Source: Aulostomus chinensis (lineage: Eukaryota; Chordata; Actinopteri; Syngnathiformes; Aulostomidae). From it: a stretch of 64,000 nt of DNA. The DNA is taken from positions 13,469,980-13,533,979 of the forward strand of contig JBBMOA010000001.1 of NCBI GenBank assembly GCA_037954235.1, in the 5' to 3' direction. Positions 34,843 through 45,788 of this stretch are shown one piece after another. The notes under the pieces are model-generated. The model was given only the letters and a program-made list of their open reading frames with translations. It was not told where the DNA came from and did not search any database. Positions within the stretch are counted from its first letter, which is position 1. Each line of letters begins with the position of its first letter. The position numbers and the translations under genes were made by a program.

Positions 34843-35227
34843 TGAATTTATTTAGTGAAAAGAACAACGATAAACCAAAACTGAACTCAGACAACAATGT
34901 GATGTGTGTCAGTAGAGTCAGTGGTGTGGGTTCATGTGTGCATGTGTGTAAGGGAGGTGGAAGGAAGAGATGTTGTCTGCTGAAAATCAAAGTGACAATG
35001 GATGAGGAGGAAGAGAGGCTCCTGGCCAGCAAGGCGGGTTCTGTATGTAGAGAGCACCGGGCCCAGGAGCTTCAACTAGGAGGAACGAACAGCCCCCCAC
35101 CTTCCAGATACCTGCTGCAACACCAGAAACAGCATGAAAGGCACCAGCCACGGGACCTTTATACCCCCCCCACACACACACACACACAAGAAAGGGGTCA
35201 CCAAAGTACCTTAAATGTATTTGTTTA

Positions 35228-35233
35228 AATAAA
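35228..35233 (+). terminator. Candidate poly(A) signal of the zinc-finger gene
   Basis: First AATAAA after the stop codon, in aaataaaaagcc. Confidence 0.45.
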
Positions 35234-35469
35234 AAGCCAAAATGATGATTAACCAAACCCCCTCAAACCATGTACATCACCCATTGTTCTGTACAGATGA
35301 GGTAAACCTATCAGGAGGTGAACCAGTGGCTGCTCCGGTGGTCCAGCATTTCTTGTTGCAAGATACCGCATTGACCGGTGCACCCAGAAAGCAATGATGT
35401 AGGAGGCTAGGAAAAGACAAGAGGAGAACCAGAGAGAGGAAAACAGTTCACTGTCAATTTCCACACTGA

Positions 35470-35545
35470 AGGAACTCTGGACAACGCGTCCACCACCACA
35501 TTGTTGGTCCCCTTCACACAGGAAATATCCAGTGTGACAGCAGGA
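35470..35545 (-). pseudogene. Trace of Ty3/gypsy RNase H region
   Basis: The minus strand reads DISCVKGTNNVVVDALSR. The VKGxxNxxxDALSR signature marks the C-terminal end of the reverse transcriptase/RNase H of Ty3/gypsy elements. Only about 25 residues are recognisable and no flanking pol was found, so this is a small fragment or a heavily decayed copy. Confidence 0.5.
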
Positions 35546-36769
35546 ACAGAGACAAAGAGAGGAGAAAACACAGCAGGAAAGAGACAGGATGAAGCTGAAA
35601 TCATGGAGCCACCATTGGATAGGAGGGTGTGAGGGCTGATCTGATTTCTCTGAGGTCACCATCAAAGATCCACTTGGCACCAAGTACTGATCTTTATAAT
35701 GATGTATTGATCCCTGATCAAACACTGAATTGTCTTTGAGATGTGTGAAAATAAATGAGTGGGCGGAGTCTCTGATATCAGTGATGTCATCCAGCTGATG
35801 GAGAAATATGGGACATCAGCTGGAGCCTCCGGTGAAGTACCTTTAGTAGTAGTACACATGCAGTATACGCTCAGTACCGGCTCCTACACAGACACAGCGA
35901 GCGCTGCTTTAACAAATACATGGTTCCTATGTGAGGGATTGGTTGGATTTCCGGTGGATCAGGACCAGGACTGAAGTTGGTCCCTGACCGTCCTGGAGGG
36001 GCGACTGTAACACAGGATGAGTTTTCACAGTGAAGGTCTTCTTCTTCTACAGCTGAATTAAAGTGTAAACAGCCGTCTACACACCTTTAACTGTCCTTAT
36101 AAACTTGTCTTTTAATAAACTTTCTGTCCTCTTTTAAAGTCGTCAGTGCTTTTGTTTCCATGTAGAGGCTCTACTTGATCACCACCCTTGTGTTCGACTA
36201 TTTGGAGTGGATGTTGTCTACAGACATCTTTCTACTTTAAATAGATTAAAGACTTGTTTTTCCATCTCATGTTGTTCCTGCAATGATTGAAGGCAACAAA
36301 CAACAACACATTATTTGCCATTTTTCATGTTATTTTGAACTTTTCAATTTTTATCTCAGTTATGGATAAAAATCCTTCTTCCTCTTCTGTGTTTTACGGC
36401 AGCTGTTCTCTAAGTTTGAAACTCCACATTAGAACTGCAGCAATCAATCAGTCAATCAATGGATTTGGATGTATTTTGCGTTTGTTTTGTCTTCTCTTTT
36501 ATTCCTTGTACTTGTGGTCATCATTGTCTCCAATCAGAAAATCTGAGGCTGGGACGTCTTGATGACGCTTGAAGAAAGGAAGCAGGTCTCAGAAGAGTGT
36601 CAACAGTCTGGTGCTGCATTTCTCTCTCTTCTAGACTCAACTGGTGTCCATCAGTCTGTCCATGAACGCCCTCACTGTCACAACCACACCTCCACCTCCT
36701 CCTAACATGTGGAACTGAAGCTGAACATCTAGTTGTGTTTCCACAGAACGCTTTTATCAGACAGCCAAT

Positions 36770-38243
36770 CAATCACTTTGGAATTTGGACTAATCAACTA
36801 CACTCCACTCAGGAAAACTGTGGTTTCCAGATGTTTGTCTGATCAGGCCACACCTGGATTTAAGGAAGCGATTCCAGTGGCGCTTAATCAGTGTCGTGTC
36901 CCATTGTTACAGAGGACACTGTTGTCCACCTTAGTCCCTCCCAAATTGATAGTTTCATCGATAGTGCAACAGGCACCTTAGGATCAACTCTGGACTCATT
37001 TGCCCCACTAAAAACTAAATCTATAAATCCAAGGAAACAAGCACCTTGGTACAATTCAGAAACCAGACAGCTTCAACAAAAAACTCAGAAGTTCAAGAGA
37101 ATATGGCGCTGCCCCAACTGGAGGAGTCTCATTTAGTCTGGCAAGACAGCCTTAAAAGTTACAAGAAAGCCCTTCGTATACCGAGAGCAGCCAACTACTC
37201 AGCACTAATAGAGGAACACAAGAACAACCCAGGTTCCTCTTCTTTCATGGACTTCTTTAATGACAAAATTGTCCTTATTAGAGAGAAAATTCACCTCCTC
37301 CTGCCATCAGCTGACAACATGGCACCTATAGCCTCAGAAGCCTTAGAGGCTGCTGGAGGACCAGACGTACACTTGGACAGTTTTTCTACCGTTAGCCTTT
37401 ATGAGTTCAGTTCAGTCATTTCCTCCTCTAAACCATCCACCTGTCTTCTAGACCCCATCCCAACCAAGCTACTTAAGGACTCTCTACCCCTCGTTAGCAC
37501 CTCCCTCTTAGATATGATCAATGTGTCTGGTATCTGGTTACGTCCCACAGTCCTTTAAAGTGGCAGTAATTAGACCCCTCCTCAAAAAGCAACCCTGGAT
37601 CCAGAAGTTTTGGCCAACTTCAGACCAACATCAAATCTTCCTTTTCTCTCCAAAATTCTGTAGAAAGCAGTTGCTAAACAGCTCTGTGACTTCTCCATAG
37701 CAACAGCCTATTAGAGGATTTCCAGTCAGGGTTCAGGATTCATCATAGCACAGAAACTGCACTCGTCAGAGTTACCAATGACCTCCTACTAGCATCAGAT
37801 GAGGGACTGGTCTCTGTGCTGGTCTGATTTGATCTTAGTGCAGCTTTTGATACCATTGATCACCATATCCTTCTACGGCGACTGGAACCTGTCATTGGCA
37901 TTGAAGGAACTGCACTTAACTGGTTCAGGTCCTATTTACTAGGTCGATCTCAGTTTGTACTGACTAATGATAAACCCTCGGAAACCACTGCAGTCACTTA
38001 TTGTGTTCCTCAAGGCTCTGTGCTTGGACCAATCCTCTTCACCCTTTATCTGCTTCCTCTCGGTCACATTATTAAGAAACACTCAATTAATTTTCACTGC
38101 TATGCTGACGACACACAGCTGTACTTATCAATGCATCCACATGAAATAAATGAGCTGACTAAACTGGAGGCCTGTCTAAAGGAGATAAAAACTTGGATGA
38201 CCCTTAATTTCCTTTTATTGAACTCTGACAAAACTGTGTCATG
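36770..38243 (+). pseudogene. L2-clade LINE reverse transcriptase, 5'-truncated and broken
   Basis: Recognisable blocks in order: KTKSINPRKQAPWYNSETRQL and WQDSLKSYKKALR (linker), FFNDKIVLIREKI, CLLDPIPTKLLKD, a region in another frame with DFQSGFRIHH- and AFDTIDHHIL-type RT motifs (37,690-37,870), CVPQGSVLGPILFTLYLLPLG, then YADD at 38,101-38,112 and WMTLNFLLLNSDKT. Several frame changes (near 37,130, 37,550 and 37,980) and an in-frame stop at about 37,828 disable it. The endonuclease domain and 3' end are missing. The clade is assigned from the PQGSVLGP...YADDTQLY pattern and linker. Confidence 0.85.
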
Positions 38244-38284
38244 AAATAACTTCTGTTGTGATTTGGTGACTTGACTTGACTTTT

Positions 38285-38675
38285 AGGTTAGAATTAATTT
38301 TAAAGCAGAAAACCTTCCCTCTTCAAACCTGTCACTCAGTGTTGTAAACTGTTTCAAACAAATTCTACTGTTCAACAGTTCAAGTGTTTGTAATGAAGCT
38401 GAATGTTCTCCTCTACTTTCCTCAGTTGTGTTTCTTTCATGTCCTCCTGAGATCAAAGACAGAATTCTAGATACTGTCAAAGGCCTGATGACATCATCAG
38501 GAATTCTGACTTTGATCTGGAGACTCTTGCTTTAATCTGAATTTGATCTGACGAATGTTTTAGTTTAGGTTGCATGATACCGACCACCTCATTTCTCCTG
38601 ATGGACTGGTGACCTGTCCAGGGTGAACCCTGCCTCTTGAACAATGTCACCTGGGATCGCCCCCCCCCCTCCCCC
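38285..38675 (+). repeat. Repeat Q, copy 1 (direct), with SINE tail
   Basis: Starts with aaccttccctcttcaaacc, contains tgttgtaaactgtttc and tctttcatgtcctcctga, then gatgacatcatcagg, and runs into a SINE-like tail at 38,599. The left part recurs at 42,458-42,708; the right part recurs inverted at 44,937-45,207. No ORF. Confidence 0.85.
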
Positions 38676-38722
38676 CCCATGACCCTTAAAGGACAAGCAT
38701 AGAAAGTGGATGGAGGGATGGA
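38599..38722 (+). mobile_element. SINE-type repeat, tail fragment
   Basis: gatggactggtgacctgtcc to ggatggagggatgg; it matches the 3' end of the copies at 29,955 and 45,209. Confidence 0.7.
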
Positions 38723-40057
38723 CTCAACAGTGAAATCAGCTGATCTGATCCACATTCTAATGTTTCCTGTCCCTCTTTAGGAGTCAGTGAGAATAGTAGT
38801 GTATATAATAATGTATATCCAACCTTGTAGTATCTTTCCAAGGCTTTTAGTATTTCTTCTTGTTTCTACTTGTAGTTTTAGTGTCTGGATCTTTTCTTTT
38901 GATATCCTGCTGTCTGCTCTTTGCTTTTGGAGCTTCCTTCAACAACTACCAGGCCTCCTGGGTACTGTAGGAAACATGGTCAAGTTCTTCTGACTTCTCC
39001 AGGAACGTCCTGCTCACATTGGTCTGTCTTCATTTTGACTCCGCCCACTGCCACAATGACCAGCCTTTATACTCTTGGTGACTGGGGCCCTGGTTGCTGC
39101 AGGCCTCAACACCAGCCTGTGGTTGAGAGCAGGGCAGAACAGAACTGACAGTATCTCCCATGCAGGACCTGGGTCAGCGCCTGGTGCCAGCTGGGGCACC
39201 GCTTTAACCTGGACCCCTAGAAGATCTTCTCCAGGAACTGGCCTTTTTGGTTCCATCAAGGCCTGAGAGGATGGTGAGGAGTGATCCTCCACCAGGCAGC
39301 ACAGTCAGCAGCAGCCATTTTGTTCCACTAGAATCAAGTATGATAGTGACAGACTGGTGAGTACTTGCTAACTGACACTTCCTGTTTTTACTGCTATTCT
39401 TCCATGAATGTGCTCATGTTGGCTGGTCCCCAACCACAGTTTCAAAGCCATGATGACATCTTTCATCAACAATCAGACTTATTTTTTCTCTATTTGGACA
39501 AAAAAGGTTTCAACTGACACGGCTGGCCAACGTCCTGGAGTTCATTCAGCCTGGAGAACCAGGTGCTGGTTCCTTCTTTTACCAGGCAGGAACGGGCAGC
39601 AGATCCAGGATCAGTAGGTGAAGATGTCTGCTTTGACTGGTAGGAGGAAAGAGAGCAGGAGAGCTGGTCAGAGACAAAGACAGATCATGAAGAAGGAGTG
39701 CTGTATTCTGCTAGCACATGCTAGTGACAGTCAGAGATCAGGAGTCTCAGCAGGGAAAGATTCATCTCTTCTTTCAGAGGACAATTGGACGTTCACTGGA
39801 AGACTGTGAATGTTTGAGGGTCAGAGGAGAAAAGAGGACAAGTGCACCTGTTGTGTGTGATGGGGCACCAACATGGAGGAAGTTGTCCAACATTTTGAGC
39901 GAAAAAGCGTGAATCTTCAAGTAAAGAATTAAAATGATTTAGTTAACAATGAGGTCTCTGTCATAAAACAAAAGGAACAACTGACTCCCTCACCATTTCC
40001 ACCTTCTTCAACAGATTCACATTTCAAAACAACCAGGTTTATTTTGTTCCCTTCTTT
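38723..40057. other. Unassigned intergenic DNA
   Basis: No gene or repeat recognised. The frames present are short and lack motifs. Confidence 0.55.
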
Positions 40058-40117
40058 TAGCAGAGGATGGTTTTGATCCATCCACCTCTGGGTTCTGGGC
40101 CCAGCACGCTTCCTCTG
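40058..40117 (-). pseudogene. Initiator tRNA-Met-derived fragment
   Basis: The minus strand contains cagaggaagcgtgctgggcc, then cagaacccagaggt and ggatcaaaaccatcctctgc. It is the body of an initiator tRNA-Met without its 5' acceptor strand. The anticodon position reads CAG instead of CAT. It shares derived changes (gaggaag, gatcaaaacc) with the copy at 42,100. Confidence 0.75.
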
Positions 40118-40212
40118 TAAATCCATATTTTGGGTTCTGGCTTGTTCTGCTTTTCATTTTGTGTTTGTATTAAAGTTCTGTTGCTGAAAAAAAGACTTTT
40201 TTGCCTTTTTTA

Positions 40213-40247
<35 letters not shown>

Positions 40248-41482
40248 CAGCCAAGCATATAGAATGATACAGTCTGAGGTGGTTTTGACTGGTAGGCACC
40301 AGTGTGCACTGTTTGGCACTGAAGTCACGTGACTGAAGTCATCCAGTCATGTGACTGAAGTCATCCAGTCATGTCAGTGATGTCACTCTGCAGGACTGTC
40401 ACTGCTGTCTCATTCTAGAAAAGAATCCAGACTCCACCTGTGGCTCCATGATAACTGATGGACCTCTGGTTGGAGGCTGGACGATGATGTTTGGTCTGGG
40501 GGGGTTAAGATGGTGGGGCTGTTTCAGTTCTAGTGCTGAAGGCTTTCACCATGACAGTCAGACTCTCCTCTGTCCTTCATGGTCCCTCAAATGTGCAGTG
40601 TGGACCTCACACACTGAATTTAGCCTGAAAACTCTTCATGAACAGCAGGAGACTCAGAGTCTCTGTGGCGCTTGGCTGTTAACAGAGAGGCTGGTGGTTG
40701 GAGCCCCCCAGGGACCAGGACCAGGCTCTACTGGTGCTGAGGACTCTGTTGATCAGCTGCTGAGTTGCTACTTGATGTCAACATTGGTCTGTTTCATCCT
40801 GAGTAGTTTGATCCTAGCAGAGTCGCTGCATCGATGATCTGAATGTGGACGGACAGATTGACCCTCCACAGCAGACGCCTGTCACAGATCTCTGGATGAG
40901 ACACTTTGAGGTAAAGCCAGGTTCTGCCAGTCCCACTCACATGTTTCAATCACATGTTCAGAGATGGGTTTGTTGTTCCTGAATCCATTTCTTATTTTCT
41001 GATCACCTTGTGGATTGTTCATCATTCTCCTCATCACCATACTTTAGGTTGCAGTACGAACACCTGAGTTAGTCTGGGGTTGCAGGAATCATACAGCATC
41101 CAAATAATAGCAGGCTGAAACATTTATTTAAAAGAGTTTTACATGGTTACACACACACACACACACGCAGCCTTTCTTTGGTATAAAATGGTCTGTCACA
41201 TTCTCTCACATTGCACAACAACACAACAAACAAAGACGGCAGGTCCAGTGTGGTCCTGAAAAGACCACTGGACTGCAGGGTCCCAGTATCACTGGTGACA
41301 ATGGTTTTACCAGCTGGGACCTTGGACAAGAACTTCTCAGAGGAAACTCATCATGGAGGCTCAGTGAAGAAAACTAGACCTGAGCTGCCTGCTGGAACCT
41401 AGCAGGTGAAGGACAGAGCTCCACCTCTTTAGAGACACCACCACTGTGGGCTCATGTTGGCAAAAAAAGTGGGTCAGTTTTT

Positions 41483-41526
<44 letters not shown>

Positions 41527-42099
41527 GATATATATGCCTTTAACTGCTTCAATTACTGCAGGAACCAACCAGAACCATCCAGAACCTGAACCTCTATATC
41601 TGATTCTGGGTCTGTTTGTTTCCATAGGCTAGCACACGGCACAGGTCGGCCTGGTTTCCAAAAGTTTCTTGGAATCCTTATTATCAATAAAGTATCAAAT
41701 ATTTTGCATCATAAACGCATGCATGGCCTAATATTTTGCCATTTTAACGTGCTTTAAGTTGACGGTGCCCACCTGTCGTGTCAATGTTTCTATGTTTGTC
41801 TGTTCTGGTCTGAATGAAAGAGGAGGTTTTCTTGGTCATGTGACGTGGATGAGAGTTCAACTAGAACTTCCTGCTTCAACAGGATTTTAGTTTGTTGGGA
41901 CTTTGTCAAAGACACCAACCAAACCTCTGAGTGGTGCAGATGTCTGCTGCCTCCTCAGAGCAGACTGGAGCTCAGCCTCACTCACCTGTGGGAGCCCCAG
42001 CAGAGCCACCGTGTGATGGAGTTTCAGTTCAGGCTACACGGTCCTGGATTGAATTGGTGTTTTGTGTGTTTTTAGGCCTCCTGGCACCATCAATGGTAG
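40118..42099. other. Unassigned DNA with microsatellites
   Basis: (CA)n tracts lie at 40,216-40,245, 41,150-41,166 and 41,484-41,522. A 129-aa frame at 40,448-40,837 has no supportable identity. Nothing else seen. Confidence 0.55.
41484..41522. repeat. (CA)n microsatellite
   Basis: About 19 CA units. Confidence 0.9.
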
Positions 42100-42171
42100 A
42101 GCAGAGTGGCTCAGAGGAAGCGTGCTGGGCCCGTAACCCAGAGGTTGATGGATCAAAACCATCCTCTGCTA
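42100..42171 (+). pseudogene. Initiator tRNA-Met-like gene with CGT anticodon
   Basis: 72 nt, the full length of an initiator tRNA-Met, starting agcagagtggctc with the acceptor strand re-paired by ctctgct at the end. The anticodon loop is CCCGTAA where CCCATAA is expected, so the anticodon would be CGT. Further changes: gcgcagcgg is now gctcagagg, which breaks a D-stem pair, and gatcgaaacc is now gatcaaaacc in the B box. No T-run follows for Pol III termination. Probably a tRNA pseudogene or tRNA-derived repeat. Confidence 0.8.
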
Positions 42172-42457
42172 GAAGAAGAAAAATAAAATGAACCTGCATC
42201 TTTAGAAATGTGTGTCTGTTAAAAAGAGGTTCATAAGGATTTTGTCTTCCTCCACAATCACCAACCATTGTGAGAGTTAACAACAGTCCACTTTCTGACT
42301 GAAGCAAAAGTAGACTTCAAAAGGTTTTTCTGATTCAACATAGCAGCTAAATTTCCATTTCCATTTCCTGAACAGGACAGGTTAAAAAAAAGGGAATGTC
42401 ATGACTTCCTCTGTATGTTAGAATATGAACGACTAAAAATGTTCATGCCCAGTTTAA

Positions 42458-42708
42458 AGTTAGAATTAAACTGAAAATACAAAAACCTTCCCTCTTCAAT
42501 CCTGTCACTCAGTGTTGTAAACTGTTTCTAACAAATTCTACTGTTCAACAGTTCAAGTGTTTCTAATGAAGCTGAATGTTCTCCTCTACTTTCCTCTATT
42601 GGGTTTCTTTCATGTCCTCCTGACATCAAAGACAGAATTCTGGGTACAAATAAAGACACTATCAAAGCCCCCTGATGACATCATCATCAATTCTGTCTTT
42701 GATCTGTG
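42458..42708 (+). repeat. Repeat Q, copy 2 (direct)
   Basis: Matches 38,285-38,505 closely (caacagttcaagtgtttc, gatgacatcatc), with a small insertion near aataaagacac. Confidence 0.85.
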
Positions 42709-42939
42709 TCTGTCCAGCTTGTCCTGAGTGGATCCAACAGTTTCCCATGGGTGACACTGTCATGGTCTCTCTCCTGCTGTCTCCAACTCTCAGAGTGCTT
42801 CTACTGGTTTCTCCCCATTGTCCCTGTTGCTAGGCAGAGCACTGGTGAGGACTGAGGCCAGTGATGTCATCACCTCCAGCTGAGACCTGCCAGGTGGTCC
42901 TGCTTCATTCAACTCTGCTGCCTCTGCCACTGCCCTGAC

Positions 42940-43126
42940 TGGTGAGGCTGACAGCAGGTTCTCTCTCATCTAAACTCTCTGGTTACAATGGAGGCTGAAA
43001 TCCTTGTGATTGGTGGTTCAATCATCAGGTCTGTTGAACTCCCAGGTGCCATCACCTGCTGTCTTCCTGGTGCCAAAGTTGTGGACATTATTGAACGTCT
43101 CCAGGACTCATCGATCTCCACCCCTC
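42940..43126 (+). pseudogene. Fragment of a LINE-type ORF1 esterase (SGNH-like)
   Basis: The frame from 42,988 reads MEAEILVIGGSIIRSVELPG, then TCCLPGAKVVDIIERL. This resembles the xxIGDSIVRxVxLPGAxTYCLPGAxVxDI block seen in esterase domains of fish LINE and other repeat ORFs. The GDS nucleophile box reads GGS here. Only about 45 residues remain before a SINE-type repeat begins at 43,127. Assigned from motif memory; moderate certainty. Confidence 0.5.
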
Positions 43127-43303
43127 CTGCAGGTTCTCCCTGTCTCTGTGTGGGTTCTCTCTGGTACTCCAGCTTCCTCCCACAGTCCAAAGACATCAAG
43201 AGGGTAGTGGTTACCTGAACACTCTAAATGACTGTGAGTGTGAATGGTTGTCTGTCTGTGTGTGTTGGTCCTGGGATGGACTGGTGACCCATCAAGGGTG
43301 AAC
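43127..43303 (+). mobile_element. SINE-type repeat, partial copy
   Basis: gttctctctggtactccagc, ccaaagacatcaagaggg and ggactggtgaccc match the middle and tail of the copies at 29,955 and 45,209. It ends where the hAT terminus begins. Confidence 0.75.
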
Positions 43304-43304
43304 C

Positions 43305-43928
43305 CAGGGCTGGACTGGCCATCTGGCCGATGCACATCTTTGGGCCGGCCCATAACTGTCATAATTTTTTTTTCAAAAGTGTATAGTTTTTAATCGACCG
43401 TAACGGTATCGGATACGCGAAACGCGGCCCATTGGTTGATTTTCTTGAAGGACATTGGGCTCGTCCAATGAAATCTCTCAGCTCTCTCTCTTTCTCTTAG
43501 TCAAGCCATGCTGTTGCAATGGAAGTGGAGGAGTCAGATCAGTCAGTTGGAGACTATTTTAGTCTCCCTTCTTCCACACAGAGGACTGATTTTTTAAAGT
43601 TTCATCCTCAACAAGATTCCATGAACCCTGTCGTCCAGAGGCTCTTCGTTAGAACGGACGGCACGACGTGGAAATGGCTGACTTATTGTGGTCAACGTCA
43701 TGCTTTGTTTTGTTTTGTTTGCCCTGCTTTTAGCAAGCCCAGTGATCCAAGTGTCTTCATTAGAGGCCTGACAGACTGGAGGCATGTGCACCAAAGAGTA
43801 GAGGAGCATGAGAGAGGCATGGCACAGAGGCAGTGTGCTGAGGCCTATTTTTGAAACTGCTCCAGAGCAAGACTGGCCACCACCTTGAGGGAAGACAGCT
43901 GACAGGACACCGTGAGCAGGTTAAGAAG
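43305..43928 (+). pseudogene. hAT transposon 5' end with TTF-type zinc-finger ORF
   Basis: The terminus CAGGGCTGGACTGG at 43,305 is a typical hAT end. The ORF at 43,519-43,854 (111 aa) reads KWLTYCGQRHALFCFVCPAF and later DWRHVHQRVEEHERGMAQ, the BED/TTF-type finger of ZMYM1-like hAT transposases, with Cys and His ligands kept. A frame shift at the end of AEAYF moves the continuation to the frame starting 43,851 (SKTGHHLEGRQLTGHREQVK). It is then cut by a second element at 43,929. The catalytic RNase H-like domain is absent. Confidence 0.75.
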
Positions 43929-44197
43929 CAGGGCTGGACTGGGACCAAAAAATGGCCCTGGCATTTTTCATCCCTGGCAGCCCTCCATGGTTATTTACAC
44001 GATATGTGTAAGCACACGCCATACCAGAGGATGTATGCGCACATTTTGAAGTTTCAAAAATTAAAATAAAGTGCAGTATTCTACATGGAAGACAGTAACC
44101 ATGTTAAAAGAGTGATACTCTTTCACTACTCACAGAGACCTTCTTCTTCCACTACACGTTCCAACACCTGACGTCTCTTCTTCCCAGTCCAGCCCTG
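43929..44197. mobile_element. Nested hAT-type MITE, 269 bp
   Basis: Left end CAGGGCTGGACTGGG (43,929) and right end CCCAGTCCAGCCCTG (44,197) are perfect 15-bp inverted repeats. The interior next to the right end, read on the minus strand, codes KKRRQVLERVV, which looks like the expected continuation of the hAT ORF interrupted at 43,928, but in the opposite orientation. Confidence 0.75.
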
Positions 44198-44449
44198 GAA
44201 AGAACACGTAGAGTTTTGGAAATTCGGCTGCTTTTCTTCTCGGGAGTGTCTCTTTTTCGGCTCCTCCTTTCTCCTTCCTCTTACTGGGCAAAATTCTTCA
44301 TGGCTTCTGACTGCAAGGCGGCCGCTGAGTGGTGGCACTACAACTGGATGGGTCTGTTTCTCATTTTAACACAAAAACAAACTAACCGCTGTTTCTGCGT
44401 TTTTACCAGAAATATATATTTTGAAATGCCTGCTCACACCGGCCCATCC

Positions 44450-44876
44450 GGCTACATCCACCAAACTTTACACACATAATATAATATAATACTAATAATA
44501 TAATACCCCTAAACACAAGCCCCAAAGCAGTAGTTGTTTTGTTTTTCTTCATAAAGGAGGTGCACAGTCATTACTACGATATCTCTGGCAACAAACATGG
44601 AAGGGGCTTTGGGGTCTTGTGTTTCAGCTCTGTAACTTCTGGATGGCTGAAAATGTCAGAATCAGTCCTCTCACTGACATCAACCATTGGTGTGACTTTT
44701 GGTGGCTTCAGCTCAAATGAAACCAGGGAAGAGGGGCCAGACTTTGAGGAGCCCCTTAGGGTTAGTGGATGCCCCGGGACCGTGCTTGGGCCCCTTAGCA
44801 CCTAGATGGCTGAAATTCCCAGCACATGCTACTCTGGGGCATCACACTATGTGTGTAAAGTTTGGTGGATGTAGCC
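44450..44876. repeat. Inverted repeat pair, perfect 29-bp arms
   Basis: ggctacatccaccaaacttt... at 44,450-44,478 is the exact reverse complement of 44,848-44,876, with 369 bp between. The interior has no recognised gene. It may be the ends of a small non-autonomous element. Confidence 0.8.
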
Positions 44877-44936
44877 CAAGTAGAGAGGCCCGCATGAAAG
44901 AGTCACATGAGGGAAGGGGGTATGGGGTCATGGGGG

Positions 44937-45207
44937 GGGGGGGGGGGGCGATCCCAGGTGACGTTGTTCAAGAGGCAGGGTTCACCCTGGGCAGGTCACC
45001 AGTCCATCAGGAGAAATGAGGTGGTCGGTATCATGCAACCTAAACTAAAACATTAGTCAGGTCAAATTCAGATTAAAGCAAGAGTCTCCAGATCAAAGTC
45101 AGAATTCCTGATGATGTCATCAGGGCTTTGACAGTAGCTAGAATTCTGTCTTTGATCTCAGGAGGACATGAAAGAAAGACAATTGAGGAAAGTAGAAGAG
45201 AGCATGA
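44937..45207 (-). repeat. Repeat Q, copy 3 (inverted)
   Basis: Reverse complement of 38,402-38,675, including the homopolymer (G-run 44,932-44,948 against the C-run near 38,661), the tcacctgggat box and the SINE tail start. It therefore copies the composite Q-plus-SINE structure, not Q alone. Confidence 0.85.
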
Positions 45208-45208
45208 C

Positions 45209-45545
45209 AGCATGATGGTGCAGTGGTGAGCACTGTGGCCTCACAGCAAGAAGGTTCTGGGTTTGAGTCCAGGCTCGGGTGGGGAATCTTTCTGTGTAGA
45301 GCCTGCATGTTCTCCCCATGAATGCATGGGTTCTCTCTGGTACTCCGGCTCCTTCCCACTGTCCAAAGACATGTAATTGGGGACGAGGCTGATTGGACAC
45401 TCTAAATTGACCGTAGGTATGAATGTGAGTGTGAATGGTTGTTCGTCTCTGTATGCTGACCCTGTGATGGACTGGTGACCTGTCCAGGGTGAACCCCGCC
45501 TCTGGCCCGTAGATGCTGGGATAGGCTCCAGCCTCCCCTCGACCA
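45209..45545 (+). mobile_element. tRNA-like SINE-type repeat, most complete copy
   Basis: Begins with a tRNA-like head (gtgcagtggtgagcactgtg, cctcacagcaagaaggttc, ggtttgagtcc as a B box). It continues through the middle block (gttctctctggtactccgg, ccaaagacatg) and the tail (gcctctggcccgtagatgc, ggataggctccagcc). It lacks the usual terminal (ggat)n. Confidence 0.75.
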
Positions 45546-45715
45546 TCAATGTAGGTCTTTTGTTAATTGCATGCCACATGAAATTATTGTTGGTCAGTTT
45601 TCTAGCGACTGTCTCACAGTGGCAAGACAAGAACACTTCTACTTTTAATGTTGACAGTTTGTTCAACACTAAACTTCATCCAGTACCATGTTGTCAAACA
45701 CTGGAACCTCCACAG

Positions 45716-45788
45716 CACCTGAACAGGGACTTGAACCCTGGACCCTCAGATTAAAAGTCTGATGCTCTACCGTCTGAGCTCCTCAGGC
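45716..45788 (-). tRNA. tRNA-Lys (TTT anticodon), possibly decayed
   Basis: 73 nt that fold into a full cloverleaf: acceptor GCCTGAG/TTCAGGT with GU pairs at both ends, D stem GCTC/GAGC, anticodon stem TCAGA/TCTGA around CTTTTAA, and T stem CAGGG/CCCTG around TTCAAGT. The normally invariant T8 is G, and acceptor CpGs look lost (CCGG to CTGA). No T-run follows. It may be a functional gene, or more likely a pseudogene or an old repeat. Confidence 0.7.

Larger units (their letters stand above)
34843..36769. other. 3' flank of the zinc-finger gene and unassigned DNA
   Basis: An AATAAA at 35,228-35,233 could end the zinc-finger transcript with a 3' UTR of about 390 nt. A second AATAAA lies near 36,114, after a 71-aa frame (35,759-35,974) that I cannot identify. 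A trace of a Ty3/gypsy protein is at 35,470-35,545. Nothing else recognised. Confidence 0.5.

Noticed and set aside
40448..40837. Resemblance of RLVVGAPQ in a 129-aa frame to an integrin FG-GAP repeat
   Set aside because: Eight residues only, with no second repeat, splice site or flanking domain; treated as chance.
44126..44338. 70-aa minus-strand frame as a separate gene
   Set aside because: It spans the MITE end and captured hAT sequence; not an independent reading frame.
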